From assembly GCF_020687165.1 (NCBI RefSeq), contig NZ_JAJEQC010000005.1: DNA of 64,000 nt; one strand, given 5' to 3'. Origin of the DNA: Hominenteromicrobium mulieris (lineage in GTDB: Bacteria; Bacillota; Clostridia; Oscillospirales; Acutalibacteraceae). The notes beneath the pieces were generated by a model. That model saw only the letters and a list, made by a program, of their open reading frames with translations, was not told the origin of the DNA and did no database searches. Numbering within the stretch: the stretch's first letter is position 1; each line of letters opens with the position of its first letter. Positions 23,411 through 31,764 of this stretch are shown piece after piece. The translations under genes were made by a program, and so were the position numbers.

Positions 23411-23893
23411 ATGGCAGAAAAGGCATATTATGTTACAGAGGAAGGCCTTGCGGCATTGCAGGCTGAACTGGAGGATTTGAAGGTCAACCGCAGAAAAGAA
23501 GTTGCGGAAAAAATTAAAGAAGCGCTTTCTTTCGGCGACCTTTCCGAGAACAGCGAATATGACGAAGCAAAGAACGATCAGGCTATCCTTGAGGCGCGCA
23601 TCGCCGACCTTGAAGTGATGGTGAGCAACGCACGCGTCATCGAGAAGGAAAACCTTGCGGCAGATACTGTGCACATCGGTTCTTCCGTATTTGTAAAAAC
23701 GAAACGTGCGGACGGCAGTGAAGCCGAGCGCAGCTTCAGCATTGTGGGCTCTAACGAAGCAAACCCGCGCCAGGGCAAGATCTCCGATGAATCCGCCGTG
23801 GGCAAAGCACTTGTCGGCGCGAAGGTCGGACAGACCGTTGAAGTGGAGACACCCGCAGGCATCGTGGAGTACACGATCATCTCCGTATCTTAA
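23411..23893 (+). CDS. greA: Transcription elongation factor GreA
   Basis: Rescues backtracked RNA polymerase by stimulating transcript cleavage. The 160-residue protein has the N-terminal coiled coil (about 1-78), with the acidic tip in FGDLSENSEYDEAKNDQA, and the C-terminal FKBP-like domain (about 80-160, ending VEVETPAGIVEYTIISV). The ATG at 23411 is ten bases after AAAGGTGG. It has a consensus promoter and its own terminator, with lysS beginning 79 bases downstream; a greA-lysS arrangement is common in Firmicutes. Confidence 0.97.
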   Translation: MAEKAYYVTEEGLAALQAELEDLKVNRRKEVAEKIKEALSFGDLSENSEYDEAKNDQAILEARIADLEVMVSNARVIEKENLAADTVHIGSSVFVKTKRADGSEAERSFSIVGSNEANPRQGKISDESAVGKALVGAKVGQTVEVETPAGIVEYTIISVS

Positions 23894-23904
23894 TTGAGAA
23901 TCAG

Positions 23905-23937
23905 GCGGTGCGGATGGAAAATCCGCCCGCTTTTTTT
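23905..23937 (+). terminator. Terminator between greA and lysS
   Basis: GCGG-t-GCGGAT (23905-23915) pairs with ATCCGC-CCGC (23921-23930) with one bulge, followed by seven T. lysS has no obvious promoter after it, so read-through may supply lysS. Confidence 0.8.
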
Positions 23938-23972
23938 GTGACCGCCGTGCGGCGGGGAAAGGAAGGCAGAAA

Positions 23973-25913
23973 ATGGCAGAAAAGAAGACCCCGGAAACGG
24001 AAGCGGAACTGACCGAAGTGCTGCGCGTACGCAGAGAGAAGCTCGCTCAGCTTGTAGAAGACGGCAAAGACCCGTTCCAGATCACGAAATTTGACGTGAC
24101 GCACCACAGCGCGGAAATTAAAGACGATTTCGACGCACTTGAGGGCAAAGAAGTTGTGGTGGCCGGCCGTATGATGAGCAAGCGCGTCATGGGCAAGGCA
24201 TCGTTCTGCAATGTGCAGGACTTAAAGGGCGGCATCCAGTGCTATGTGGCGCGTGACGCTGTGGGCGAAGACAGCTACAAGGATTTTAAGAAATTTGACA
24301 TCGGCGACATCATCGGCGTGCGCGGCGAGGTGTTCAAGACAAAAACCGGCGAGATTTCTATTCACGCTTCGGCTGTGACGCTGCTCTCGAAGAGCCTGCA
24401 GGTGCTGCCGGAGAAGTTCCACGGCCTGACGAACACCGATATGCGCTACCGCCAGAGATACGTCGATCTCATCGTGAACCCGGAAGTGAAGGACACGTTT
24501 GTAAAGCGCTCGAAGATCATTAAGGAGATCCGCAATTTCCTCGACGGCAGAGGATTTATGGAAGTGGAGACCCCGATGCTGGTTTCGAATGCCGGCGGTG
24601 CGGCGGCGCGTCCGTTTGAGACGCATTATAACGCGCTGAACGAAGACGTGAAGCTGCGTATTTCTCTGGAGCTTTACCTGAAGCGCCTCATCGTAGGCGG
24701 CCTTGAAAAGGTTTACGAGATTGGCCGTGTGTTCCGCAACGAGGGCGTCGATACGCGCCACAACCCGGAGTTCACGCTGATGGAGCTTTACCAGGCCTAC
24801 ACGGATTATTACGGCATGATGGAGCTGACGGAGAACATGTTCCGTTACCTTGCCGAGAAGGTGTGCGGCAGCGCGGTCATCACGTATAACGGTGTGGAAA
24901 TCGACCTCTCGAAGCCGTTTGCGCGCTTGACGATGAACGACGCCATCAAGAAGTATGCGGGCATCGACTTTGACGAAGTGAAGACCGACGAAGAAGCGAA
25001 GGCGCTTGCAAAAGAGCACCACATTGAATATGAGGAGCGTCACACGAAAGGCGACATCATCAACCTGTTCTTTGAGGAATACTGCGAGAAGGAGCTCATT
25101 CAGCCGACGTTCATCATGGACCACCCGCTGGCGATTTCTCCGCTGACGAAAAAGAAGCCGAGCGACCCGACGAAGGTGGAGCGCTTTGAGCTGTTCATCA
25201 ACACGTGGGAAATGTGCAACGCGTACTCCGAGCTGAACGACCCGATCGACCAGAGAGAGCGTTTTGCGGCGCAGGACGCGGCGTTTGCTGCGGGCGACGA
25301 GGAAGCGAACCACACGGACGAGGACTTCCTGAATGCGCTTGAGTACGGCATGCCCCCGACGGGTGGCATCGGCTACGGCATCGATCGCCTTGTGATGCTG
25401 CTGACGGATTCCCCGGCCATCCGCGATGTTTTGCTGTTCCCCACAATGAAACCTTTGGACAAGGATAAGACCGAAAAGGCCGAGACCAAGGCTGAAGAAA
25501 AGTCCGTTGAAGCGGCTCCTATCGTCGAAGAAAAAATTGATTTTTCCAATGTGGAGATCGAGCCGCTGTTCCAGGATCAGGTGGATTTTGACACCTTCTC
25601 CAAGAGCGATTTCCGTGCCGTGAAGGTTAAGGAATGCGAAGCCGTGAAGAAGTCCAAAAAGCTCTTAAAGTTCGTTTTGGACGACGGAACCGGCGTAGAT
25701 CGGGTCATTTTGAGTGGTATTCACGAGTATTATGAGCCGGAAGAGCTGGTTGGAAAGACCTGCATCGCCATCACCAATCTGCCTCCGAGAGCGATGATGG
25801 GCATTGACTCTTGCGGTATGCTCCTCAGTGCTATTCATGAAGAAGAAGGCGAAGAAAAGCTTCATCTTCTGATGGTTGATGACCACATTCCGGCAGGTGC
25901 AAAGCTCTATTAA
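23973..25913 (+). CDS. lysS: Lysyl-tRNA synthetase (class II) with C-terminal tRNA-binding domain
   Basis: Charges tRNA-Lys. Residues 1-490 form a standard bacterial class II enzyme: OB-fold anticodon domain (about 55-150), motif 1 region (FLDGRGFMEVETPML), motif 2 (VYEIGRVFRNEGVDTRHNPEFT) and motif 3 (GIGYGIDRLVM). The usual length is about 500, but this protein has 646. A charged linker (about 492-530) leads to a domain like the MetRS C-terminus/Trbp111/EMAP fold (DFRAVKVKECEAVKKSKKLLKFVLDDG, ILSGIHEYYEPEELVGK, NLPPRAMMGIDSCGM). AAAGGAAGG lies six bases before the ATG. Confidence 0.96.
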   Translation: MAEKKTPETEAELTEVLRVRREKLAQLVEDGKDPFQITKFDVTHHSAEIKDDFDALEGKEVVVAGRMMSKRVMGKASFCNVQDLKGGIQCYVARDAVGEDSYKDFKKFDIGDIIGVRGEVFKTKTGEISIHASAVTLLSKSLQVLPEKFHGLTNTDMRYRQRYVDLIVNPEVKDTFVKRSKIIKEIRNFLDGRGFMEVETPMLVSNAGGAAARPFETHYNALNEDVKLRISLELYLKRLIVGGLEKVYEIGRVFRNEGVDTRHNPEFTLMELYQAYTDYYGMMELTENMFRYLAEKVCGSAVITYNGVEIDLSKPFARLTMNDAIKKYAGIDFDEVKTDEEAKALAKEHHIEYEERHTKGDIINLFFEEYCEKELIQPTFIMDHPLAISPLTKKKPSDPTKVERFELFINTWEMCNAYSELNDPIDQRERFAAQDAAFAAGDEEANHTDEDFLNALEYGMPPTGGIGYGIDRLVMLLTDSPAIRDVLLFPTMKPLDKDKTEKAETKAEEKSVEAAPIVEEKIDFSNVEIEPLFQDQVDFDTFSKSDFRAVKVKECEAVKKSKKLLKFVLDDGTGVDRVILSGIHEYYEPEELVGKTCIAITNLPPRAMMGIDSCGMLLSAIHEEEGEEKLHLLMVDDHIPAGAKLY

Positions 25914-26063
25914 GATGATGTAAAGATGTACCGTTTTACCAAATAGACGGGACGTACTTCATTTGATAAAAAACTAAAAAAACAGCGATTTACATCAAAC
26001 TTACATCAATTGATGCAGAAATCGGTGCAAGCAAGAAAAAATCGCATAATTAGTACAAAGAGT

Positions 26064-26093
26064 GGGCAATTCCAATCGGAGTTGCCCATTTTT
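26064..26093 (+). terminator. Terminator downstream of lysS
   Basis: GGGCAATTCC (26064-26073) pairs with GGAGTTGCCC (26078-26087), followed by ATTTTT. From the lysS stop to here (25914-26063) no gene is seen; base composition becomes AT-richer. Confidence 0.85.
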
Positions 26094-26138
26094 AAAACAA
26101 ACAGAAATACAAATCGGAGTTTATAAAGGAGAATATTG

Positions 26139-26741
26139 ATGAAACTATTTTTATGTTCGCACTTTTCAAGTGTAGGAAGTCTGATAAAGGAAGAAATTGA
26201 AAATAAGAAAGTCGCATTTATTCCAACAGCTTCACTGCGTGAAGGCTACACCGGTTATGTCGGCTCGGCTCGAAAATTATTCAAAAAGTTGGGAGCGATC
26301 GTAACTGAAATTGATATTTCAACGGAGGCTTATTCAACGATACAGTCTGTTTTTGAAGAAGCAGATGTGATATATTTTACCGGCGGAAATTCTTTCTTTC
26401 TTATGGACCAGCTCCGTAAAACGGGAACTGATGGACTGCTGAAAAAGGAATTGGCAAATGGAAAATTGATGATCGGCGAGTCGGCAGGCGCAATTATATG
26501 CGCTCCAAGCATCCAATATATCGAGCAAATGGATGAAAAGCCGGAGGACTACTCACAAGAAGATGATGCAGGGATTGATTTGATTGATTTCTATGTTCTT
26601 CCGCATTATCTTACAGCACCATTTAAGAAAGTTACCGAGAAAATAATGACTGAGTTTTCGGATTTGAATCTATGCCCAATTAACAACCGTCAGGGAATTG
26701 TAATTGATGGTGAAGGTTCAAAGGTTATTTGCAAAGACTAA
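26139..26741 (+). CDS. Peptidase S51 family protein (PepE-like)
   Basis: A 200-residue protein of the class I glutamine amidotransferase-like fold, peptidase E/S51 group, which cleaves Asp-X dipeptides or processes related substrates. The nucleophile is in LMIGESAGAIICAPS (Ser near 113), preceded by the characteristic IYFTGGNSFFLM; IDFYVLPHYL supplies the likely His. AAAGGAG lies seven bases before the ATG at 26139. The gene is clearly AT-richer than lysS, suggesting recent acquisition, and its stop lies only nine bases from the first short repeat bounding the mobile element. Confidence 0.88.
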   Translation: MKLFLCSHFSSVGSLIKEEIENKKVAFIPTASLREGYTGYVGSARKLFKKLGAIVTEIDISTEAYSTIQSVFEEADVIYFTGGNSFFLMDQLRKTGTDGLLKKELANGKLMIGESAGAIICAPSIQYIEQMDEKPEDYSQEDDAGIDLIDFYVLPHYLTAPFKKVTEKIMTEFSDLNLCPINNRQGIVIDGEGSKVICKD

Positions 26742-26749
26742 TTTGAAAA

Positions 26750-26765
26750 TTCAAGTTTGCCGAAA
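26750..26765 (+). repeat. Left att-like direct repeat
   Basis: TTCAAGTTTGCCGAAA. Related copies occur at 35947 (TTCCAGTTTGCCAAC) and 37352 (TTCCAGTTTGCCGAAC). It lies about 75 bases outside the left arm repeats. Confidence 0.4.
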
Positions 26766-26840
26766 TATATTTCTAACTTTCCCTATTTTACAGGCTTTCC
26801 AGCCTGTGCATTAGCGAAACGATATGTATTTTCCCTTATT

Positions 26841-26880
26841 TTTGCCCTTATGAGATAATCGTAAGGGAAATAAGGGAAAG
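26841..26880. repeat. Left arm-type repeats next to the integrase gene
   Basis: TTTGCCCTTAT (26841-26851) and AATAAGGGAAAG (26869-26880), with more CCCTTA/TAAGGG copies around them, recur near the right end at 35783-35850. Such repeats resemble arm-binding sites of Tn916/lambda-type integrases. Confidence 0.5.
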
Positions 26881-26886
26881 TTTTAT

Positions 26887-28182
26887 TTAGTCATTGCCTG
26901 CCACTTTATCAAGTAACCTTGCAGATTCCCGCTTGGCTTTTCTTGTAGAGTGTGCATAGACATTCATGGTGGTACTGACATCTGAGTGCCCTAACAGTTC
27001 CTGCACATCCTTTGGTGCTGCTCCATTTGCCAGAAGGTTGCTTGTGTAGGTGTGTCGCAACTGGTGAAAATGAAATCCTTCAAATCCATCCAGTTTCTGA
27101 GCAATCTTCCTGCAAACAATTCCTAACGTGCTTGGCAGTTCCAAACTTCCATCCGGTCTTAAGCAGACAAAGGATATTTCCTTATAATCTTCTGGAACAT
27201 TCTCTGTTCCGTCCAGATGATAGAACTCATAGTAAACTCTGTTTTTGTCTTTTACTTCTCTGTAGTAGTTTTTATGGTAAAGTTCTCCGTACTGCATTCG
27301 GTTTTTAAGTTGTTCCTTTCGGGCATTGCGAAGAATCTCTGCCAGTGTATCTCCAAAATCAACAATCCTTACCTTTTTTCGTTTGGTTGGTCCGATGATA
27401 TTCTTGTGCCTTGAACCATCATATCGGATACTGCGTCTGATTGTAAGGCACTGTTCTTCAAGATTCACATCCTGCCATGCCAGACCACAGGCTTCACCGA
27501 TACGAAGTCCTGCATAATAAGCTATCTGGATTGGAAGTATTGCCGGTGGATTGTAATTCTGTAGAAATTCAATCAGTCTTTCATAATCCTCTCGTGGAAT
27601 TGGCTGTATATCGCCATCCATGTCATCATCGGAAAACAGGTCAACCTCATCCGTCTGGTATTTCAGCTTAATATACTGCATCGGATTGAAAGTGATATAT
27701 TGCTTTGGTGATACTGCAAATCGGAATGACTGCTGTAATACTGCCGAGAAAGAACGAATGTAATCTTTGCTATAACCTTTTCTTTCTGAACCATCTGGAT
27801 AAGTGCCACCAAAGGAAAGCAGATCGAAGAAGGCTTGTAAATGCTCAGATGTTACATTTTTCAACTTTCTCTCTGAAATTGGATGCTTCTTGATGTTGGT
27901 AATGGCACCGAGGTAATTCTGGACTGTCCCATTACTGAGCGTACCGGTCTTTAATTCTTCCTCTGCCCATATATCAAGTAATTCTCCAATTGTAATATTT
28001 TCCGACTTTGCAATGAATTTCTTGCTTTCGTAATCGTCCATTGCCTGACGGAGCAGTTTTTCCGTTTCACTTTTACTTTCTGTTCCAGCGTATTCTTTCT
28101 GAACCAGATTGCCGCTTGCATCTTCTACATAGAAGCGGTAGTACCATTTCTTTCCTTTTTTTCTTACAGATCCTTTTGCCAT
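26887..28182 (-). CDS. int: Tyrosine recombinase/integrase
   Basis: Site-specific recombinase of the element, 431 residues. It has an AP2-like arm-binding domain (about 1-55, GSVRKKGKKWYYRFYVEDASGN), a SAM-like core-binding domain (about 62-175) and the catalytic domain with Arg227 (AGLRIGEA), Lys267 region, His373-x-x-Arg376 (HFHQLRHT), His399 (LLGHSD) and Tyr409 (MNVYAHS), all intact. The ATG at 28182 is ten bases after AAAGGAG; an upstream in-frame extension lacks a ribosome site. It lies at the left edge of the element, beside the arm repeats. Confidence 0.95.
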   Translation of the reverse strand: MAKGSVRKKGKKWYYRFYVEDASGNLVQKEYAGTESKSETEKLLRQAMDDYESKKFIAKSENITIGELLDIWAEEELKTGTLSNGTVQNYLGAITNIKKHPISERKLKNVTSEHLQAFFDLLSFGGTYPDGSERKGYSKDYIRSFSAVLQQSFRFAVSPKQYITFNPMQYIKLKYQTDEVDLFSDDDMDGDIQPIPREDYERLIEFLQNYNPPAILPIQIAYYAGLRIGEACGLAWQDVNLEEQCLTIRRSIRYDGSRHKNIIGPTKRKKVRIVDFGDTLAEILRNARKEQLKNRMQYGELYHKNYYREVKDKNRVYYEFYHLDGTENVPEDYKEISFVCLRPDGSLELPSTLGIVCRKIAQKLDGFEGFHFHQLRHTYTSNLLANGAAPKDVQELLGHSDVSTTMNVYAHSTRKAKRESARLLDKVAGND

Positions 28183-28268
28183 AATCGTGTGTCTCCTTTC
28201 GATATCAGACAATCGGAACTGATGAAATGCTTCTTGCGTGTAAGTATATCATAACTCCGGTTGTCGTT

Positions 28269-28898
28269 CTATACCGAATCGGAATCCTCATACAAAACTT
28301 CTGATAAAAGATTTTCAAGCCTTTGTTCTGCCATTTCCGGTTTCTTGGAATAAAGCCTTACGATATCTGCCATGTCGTTAAAGGCATTAACAGTGTGGGT
28401 GATCTCCCGGAGAAACATAATCTCGTTATATTCATCATTCGATTCAAACCCCATTACTTTTGCAATATCAGCTTCATTCGTGTTGCCCTTGTAATTCTTG
28501 CAGGCAAACTGGAATGATTCCAGAAACAGGTTATATTGCTTTAACATCAACAGCAGTAAATCTTTTGAAAAAGCATCTTCCTTTTTACTAAGGTCGAGAG
28601 GTAACTGTTTGAGAATATCGCCCATTGCATCACGAATCTGTAATTCTTTCTTATCCGTAATATCGGTTTCGTATTCATCGGTTTCCCCTCTGAGCCATTC
28701 AATAGATACATGAAGTGCTTCCGAAAGACCTTCCAGCACCATCTTTTTGGTATTGTCAATCGAACCATTCTCATAACGCAGGATTGTGGAAGCTGTAACT
28801 CCCATCTTCTCTGCAACATAAGGCTGTGTCAGATTTAATTCCAGACGACGCTGTTTTGCCCTGCTGCCTATCAGCTTGCGTAGTTCTTTATCTTTCAT
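28269..28898 (-). CDS. XRE-family repressor of the mobile element
   Basis: A 209-residue regulator with an N-terminal lambda-Cro type helix-turn-helix (about 8-65: RAKQRRLELNLTQPYVAEKMGVTASTILRYENGSIDN) and a helical C-terminal domain of unknown role. AAAGGAGG lies eight bases before the ATG. It is divergent from the excisionase gene; the shared intergenic region holds two matching palindromes over both promoters, so it probably represses itself and the excision/mobilization genes. No RecA-type self-cleavage motif was seen. Confidence 0.88.
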   Translation of the reverse strand: MKDKELRKLIGSRAKQRRLELNLTQPYVAEKMGVTASTILRYENGSIDNTKKMVLEGLSEALHVSIEWLRGETDEYETDITDKKELQIRDAMGDILKQLPLDLSKKEDAFSKDLLLLMLKQYNLFLESFQFACKNYKGNTNEADIAKVMGFESNDEYNEIMFLREITHTVNAFNDMADIVRLYSKKPEMAEQRLENLLSEVLYEDSDSV

Positions 28899-28928
28899 GC
28901 TGATTGCCTCCTTTTTCGGTATGTATGA

Positions 28929-28965
28929 ATTATAGCATGTACCTCACATAATTGCAATATGCAAT
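28929..28965 (-). promoter_or_regulatory. Repressor promoter with operator 1
   Basis: Reverse-strand TTGCAA (28957-28952) and TATAAT (28934-28929) are 17 bases apart. The -35 lies inside the palindrome ATTGCA-ATA-TGCAAT (28951-28965). Confidence 0.75.
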
Positions 28966-28995
28966 ATAATAATTATTTTTAAAATTTCATAACGC

Positions 28996-29056
28996 TTGAC
29001 AACACAATATAAAACCGCTATACTAACAGCACAACAGAAATTGCATAATGCAATTT
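28996..29056 (+). promoter_or_regulatory. Excisionase promoter with operator 2
   Basis: TTGACA (28996-29001) and TATACT (29019-29024) are 17 bases apart. The palindrome AAATTGCA-TAA-TGCAATTT (29038-29056) lies just after the transcription start and before AAGGAGG. It has the same half-site and spacing as operator 1. Confidence 0.8.
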
Positions 29057-29072
29057 ATAAGGAGGTGACAAG

Positions 29073-29303
29073 ATGACGGAAAGAAAGATTGCATTATCCA
29101 TCGAGGAAGCAGCCGACTATACAGGAATTGGCAGAAACACTTTGAGAAAGCTGGTTGAATGGAAGAAGCTTCCGGTATTAAAGGTCGGAAGAAAAGTCCT
29201 TATTAAAACTGACATTCTGGAAAAGTTCATGGAAGCCAACGAGGGGCGTGATCTGAGGGATAAAGGAAATGTAAAAGCTGTCACAAGAAATGTGGCAACT
29301 TAA
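29073..29303 (+). CDS. xis: Excisionase-type DNA-binding protein
   Basis: A 76-residue protein with a winged helix of the excisionase/MerR-like group (SIEEAADYTGIGRNTLRKLVEWKKLPVLKVGRKVLIKTDILEKFMEAN), closely resembling Tn916-type Xis. It bends DNA and biases the integrase towards excision. AAGGAGG lies seven bases before the ATG. It is the first gene of the rightward operon, under the operator-bearing promoter; a GGCGG/CCGCC stem without a T-run follows at 29306-29328. Confidence 0.9.
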   Translation: MTERKIALSIEEAADYTGIGRNTLRKLVEWKKLPVLKVGRKVLIKTDILEKFMEANEGRDLRDKGNVKAVTRNVAT

Positions 29304-29447
29304 AAAGGCGGCTTCCTAAGAAACCGCCAAAGGTTCTATCAGACCGAAGCCATGATATACCTACACGCAAGAGGATTATACCATGTGCTTCTCCTGATAT
29401 GCAACCGGGAACTGTTGTTTATCGGAAAAAGAAAGGATGAAGACGAT

Positions 29448-29762
29448 ATGGCGAAATCAACAAAGACTTATGAAGAAAGAATACGTGCATTAGAGAAAAA
29501 GGAACAGGAAAGCATTGAAGCTACAAAAAAGCTCATTGCACAGCGGAAGGAACTGGAAAAGCGAAAGAAAGCAGAGGAAAGTAAAAAACGAACCCACAGG
29601 CTCTGTCAGATTGGTGGCGCAGTGGAATCGGTTCTTGGCTGTCCGATTGAGGAGGAAGATTTACCAAAGTTGATAGGCTTCTTAAAAAGGCAGGAAACAA
29701 ACGGAAAGTTTTTCTCAAAGGCGATGCAGAAAGAGCCACTTACAGATATGGAGGAAGTGTAA
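29448..29762 (+). CDS. DUF3847 family protein of the mobilization module
   Basis: A 104-residue charged protein: a predicted coiled coil (about 5-48, YEERIRALEKKEQESIEATKKLIAQRKELEKRKK) followed by a short domain (RLCQIGGAVESVLGCPIEEEDLPKLIGFLKRQ) recognised as DUF3847, which regularly precedes MobA/MobL relaxases in clostridial elements. A role as relaxosome accessory protein (MobC-like) is inferred from position next to oriT. AAAGGA lies ten bases before the ATG at 29448; an upstream in-frame ATG (29352) has no ribosome site. Confidence 0.8.
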   Translation: MAKSTKTYEERIRALEKKEQESIEATKKLIAQRKELEKRKKAEESKKRTHRLCQIGGAVESVLGCPIEEEDLPKLIGFLKRQETNGKFFSKAMQKEPLTDMEEV

Positions 29763-29808
29763 TGGCGGAGGGAGTGGTTTTTCCATTCCCTTCATTGCCT
29801 TTGAATGA

Positions 29809-29864
29809 AGGGCGCACTTATGGACAACCAGAGGTCGTCCTTATAAGTTTGCCACAAGTGGCAA
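29809..29864 (-). other. Origin of transfer (oriT), IncQ/RSF1010-like
   Basis: Reading the minus strand, an inverted repeat (ATAAGT and GGAC, ACC arms paired with GGT, GTCC and ACTTAT, 29848-29816) is followed directly by TAAGTGCGCCCT (29820-29809). That matches the nic core of RSF1010/pSC101-type oriTs (TAA[A/G]TGCGCCCT), including the position of the repeat. A second perfect repeat, TTGCCAC-aa-GTGGCAA, is at 29849-29864. Nicking here would send int, repressor and xis first and the relaxase gene last. The 29763-30042 gap holds nothing else recognised. Confidence 0.75.
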
Positions 29865-30042
29865 CCGGTCTGCGCTTACGCTTGCCGGGCTCGTTCCGTC
29901 GGCGGGGCTTTCAGCCAGACCTGCTCATGCCGCAGGGGGCACTCTTGCGCAGAGGGCGTTCCGACAGCTTCACTTCTGCCAAACCAGAAGAAGATGCTGT
30001 CGGAAATCAATGCCGGATACGGCAGAAAGGGGGAATCGTATC

Positions 30043-31764
30043 ATGGCGATATTTCACTTTACAGTAAAGATTGTCGGGCGCAGTAAAGGAAAATCTGTCA
30101 TATCCGCATCGGCATATCTTAATGGAGATGTGATGAAGAATGAGGAAACAGGCAGAATCAGTTACTATACTTCCAAAAAGGAAGTCGTCTACACCAGTTT
30201 GATGATGTGCGAAAATGCACCTCCTGAATGGCTGCATGTACCGGAAGAAAATATAAAAAGGTTTCAACAGTCTATCCGTTATAAAAGAGCGGATGATAAA
30301 GATGCCGCATTGGAAAAGTTTAAAATCACATTTCAGAAACAGCGGCTATGGAATGAGGTATTGAAGATAGAAAAAAATGCAGATGCACAGCTTGGACGCT
30401 CATTTGAAATTTCCTTACCGAAAGAATGGAGCAGACAGGAACAGATTGATTATACAACCGAATATATTCAAAAAACTTTCGTAGATAAGGGAATGTGTGC
30501 CGACTGGAGCATACACGATAAGAATGATGGAAACCCGCATGTGCATTTACTTGTAACCATGCGACCATTCAATCTGGATCATTCATGGGGCAACAAAGAA
30601 GTCAAGGATTGGGATTTTGTCAGAGATACTGACGGAAATATTGTAGTTGATGAATCCCACCCGGACTGGTGGCAGGATAAGAAAAATCCTGACCGGCATG
30701 GAATCCGCATTCCGGTACTTGATGAAAACGGAGTACAGAAAGTCGGAGCAAGAAACCGAAAACAATGGAAACGGGTTCTGACCGATGCTACCGGCTGGAA
30801 TAATCCAAAGAATTGTGAGTTATGGCGAAGCGAATGGGCAAAGATGTGTAACCGGCATTTATCCATAGACAATCTGATTGACCACCGCTCTTATGAAAGA
30901 CAGGGCAAATTGAAAGTCCCTACGATTCATGAGGGTGCAGATGCAAGGAAGATTGAGGAAAAATATCTCACCGGGCAGATAAGGAAAGGTTCATGGAAGG
31001 TCGAGGAAAACCAGATGATAAAAAAACAAAATGCACTGCTGCAAAAGGTAATTGCAACCTTTGGTAAGGTATCCGGTGCATTGTCGATGTGGAGGGAGTG
31101 GTTGAATGACATTAGAAGAAAGCAAAGAAGTAATTCCCATGATGGAAGCAATGATTACACAGATAGAGGAACAGCAGAATATCATGGCAGAGATGCTTCA
31201 GGAGATACAGGAAAAGGACGAGAAGCTGATGTGCTTTCAGGAGCAGGAAGAACGATTGCAGCAATTAGAGAAAGAATTGTCAGAGCTGCTACAAATCTTA
31301 CCGGATACAGAAGAACTGTTGATGCTTCTGGAAGAAAAGACAGACCAGATACAGAAACTCACAGACGAAAATCAGCAATGGCAGGAATTGGCACAGAAAT
31401 TAAACAGCGAGAACCGGCTATTGCAGAAACAGAACAGCGAATTACTGAACTTGAACAGCAATTAGAGAAAGGAAGGTTGATTGATGAACGAATTAAGAAA
31501 CTCAAAGAGCGACGATCAACTGGAAGAGTTGCTTCTGCTGACAGAGCAGATGCAGGAAGAACTCGACCAGAAAGACCGGACTATCAGGGAACTGAAAGTG
31601 CAGCTCGACGAATCGCTGACCTTGAACGAGAAGTTAAACAGCGAGAACAAAACAGAGAACATTCAAGCCTTAAAGAACGACTTGAGGAAAACAAAAGAAT
31701 TGTTGCAGAGCGAGAAAGAGAAAACACACACCGTCCAAGCCATGATAGAGGAATGTCGAGATAA
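30043..31764 (+). CDS. MobA/MobL (MOBQ) relaxase
   Basis: Nicks oriT and pilots the single strand during conjugative mobilization, 573 residues. The N-terminal relaxase domain (about 1-250) begins MAIFHFTVKIVGRSKGKSVISASAYLNGD, with the family's usual early Tyr, and has the metal-binding motif NPHVHLLVTMRPF (two His, near 155-165). The region from about 360 onward is Arg/Glu/Asp-rich and low in hydrophobics. The ATG at 30043 is nine bases after AAAGGGGG. The last 660 bases overlap two other reading frames with good ribosome sites. There is no primase or helicase domain. Confidence 0.93.
   Translation: MAIFHFTVKIVGRSKGKSVISASAYLNGDVMKNEETGRISYYTSKKEVVYTSLMMCENAPPEWLHVPEENIKRFQQSIRYKRADDKDAALEKFKITFQKQRLWNEVLKIEKNADAQLGRSFEISLPKEWSRQEQIDYTTEYIQKTFVDKGMCADWSIHDKNDGNPHVHLLVTMRPFNLDHSWGNKEVKDWDFVRDTDGNIVVDESHPDWWQDKKNPDRHGIRIPVLDENGVQKVGARNRKQWKRVLTDATGWNNPKNCELWRSEWAKMCNRHLSIDNLIDHRSYERQGKLKVPTIHEGADARKIEEKYLTGQIRKGSWKVEENQMIKKQNALLQKVIATFGKVSGALSMWREWLNDIRRKQRSNSHDGSNDYTDRGTAEYHGRDASGDTGKGREADVLSGAGRTIAAIRERIVRAATNLTGYRRTVDASGRKDRPDTETHRRKSAMAGIGTEIKQREPAIAETEQRITELEQQLEKGRLIDERIKKLKERRSTGRVASADRADAGRTRPERPDYQGTESAARRIADLEREVKQREQNREHSSLKERLEENKRIVAERERENTHRPSHDRGMSR
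31106..31465 (+). CDS. Coiled-coil protein overprinted within the relaxase gene
   Basis: A 119-residue frame lying wholly inside the relaxase gene in the +1 frame. GGAGGGAG (31091-31098) is seven bases before the ATG. The product is almost entirely a predicted coiled coil rich in Glu, Gln and Leu (MTLEESKEVIPMMEAMITQ..., ELSELLQILPDTEELLMLLEE), with regular Leu spacing unlike a random frame. It ends 18 bases before the next overlapping gene starts. I do not recognise a family. Expression is inferred from the ribosome site and heptad pattern. Confidence 0.6.
   Translation: MTLEESKEVIPMMEAMITQIEEQQNIMAEMLQEIQEKDEKLMCFQEQEERLQQLEKELSELLQILPDTEELLMLLEEKTDQIQKLTDENQQWQELAQKLNSENRLLQKQNSELLNLNSN

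Noticed and set aside
29762..30067. A 101-codon plus-strand frame starting on the DUF3847 stop
   Set aside because: It runs across the oriT inverted repeats, has Pro/Arg-rich random composition and overlaps the relaxase ribosome site; no ribosome site of its own.
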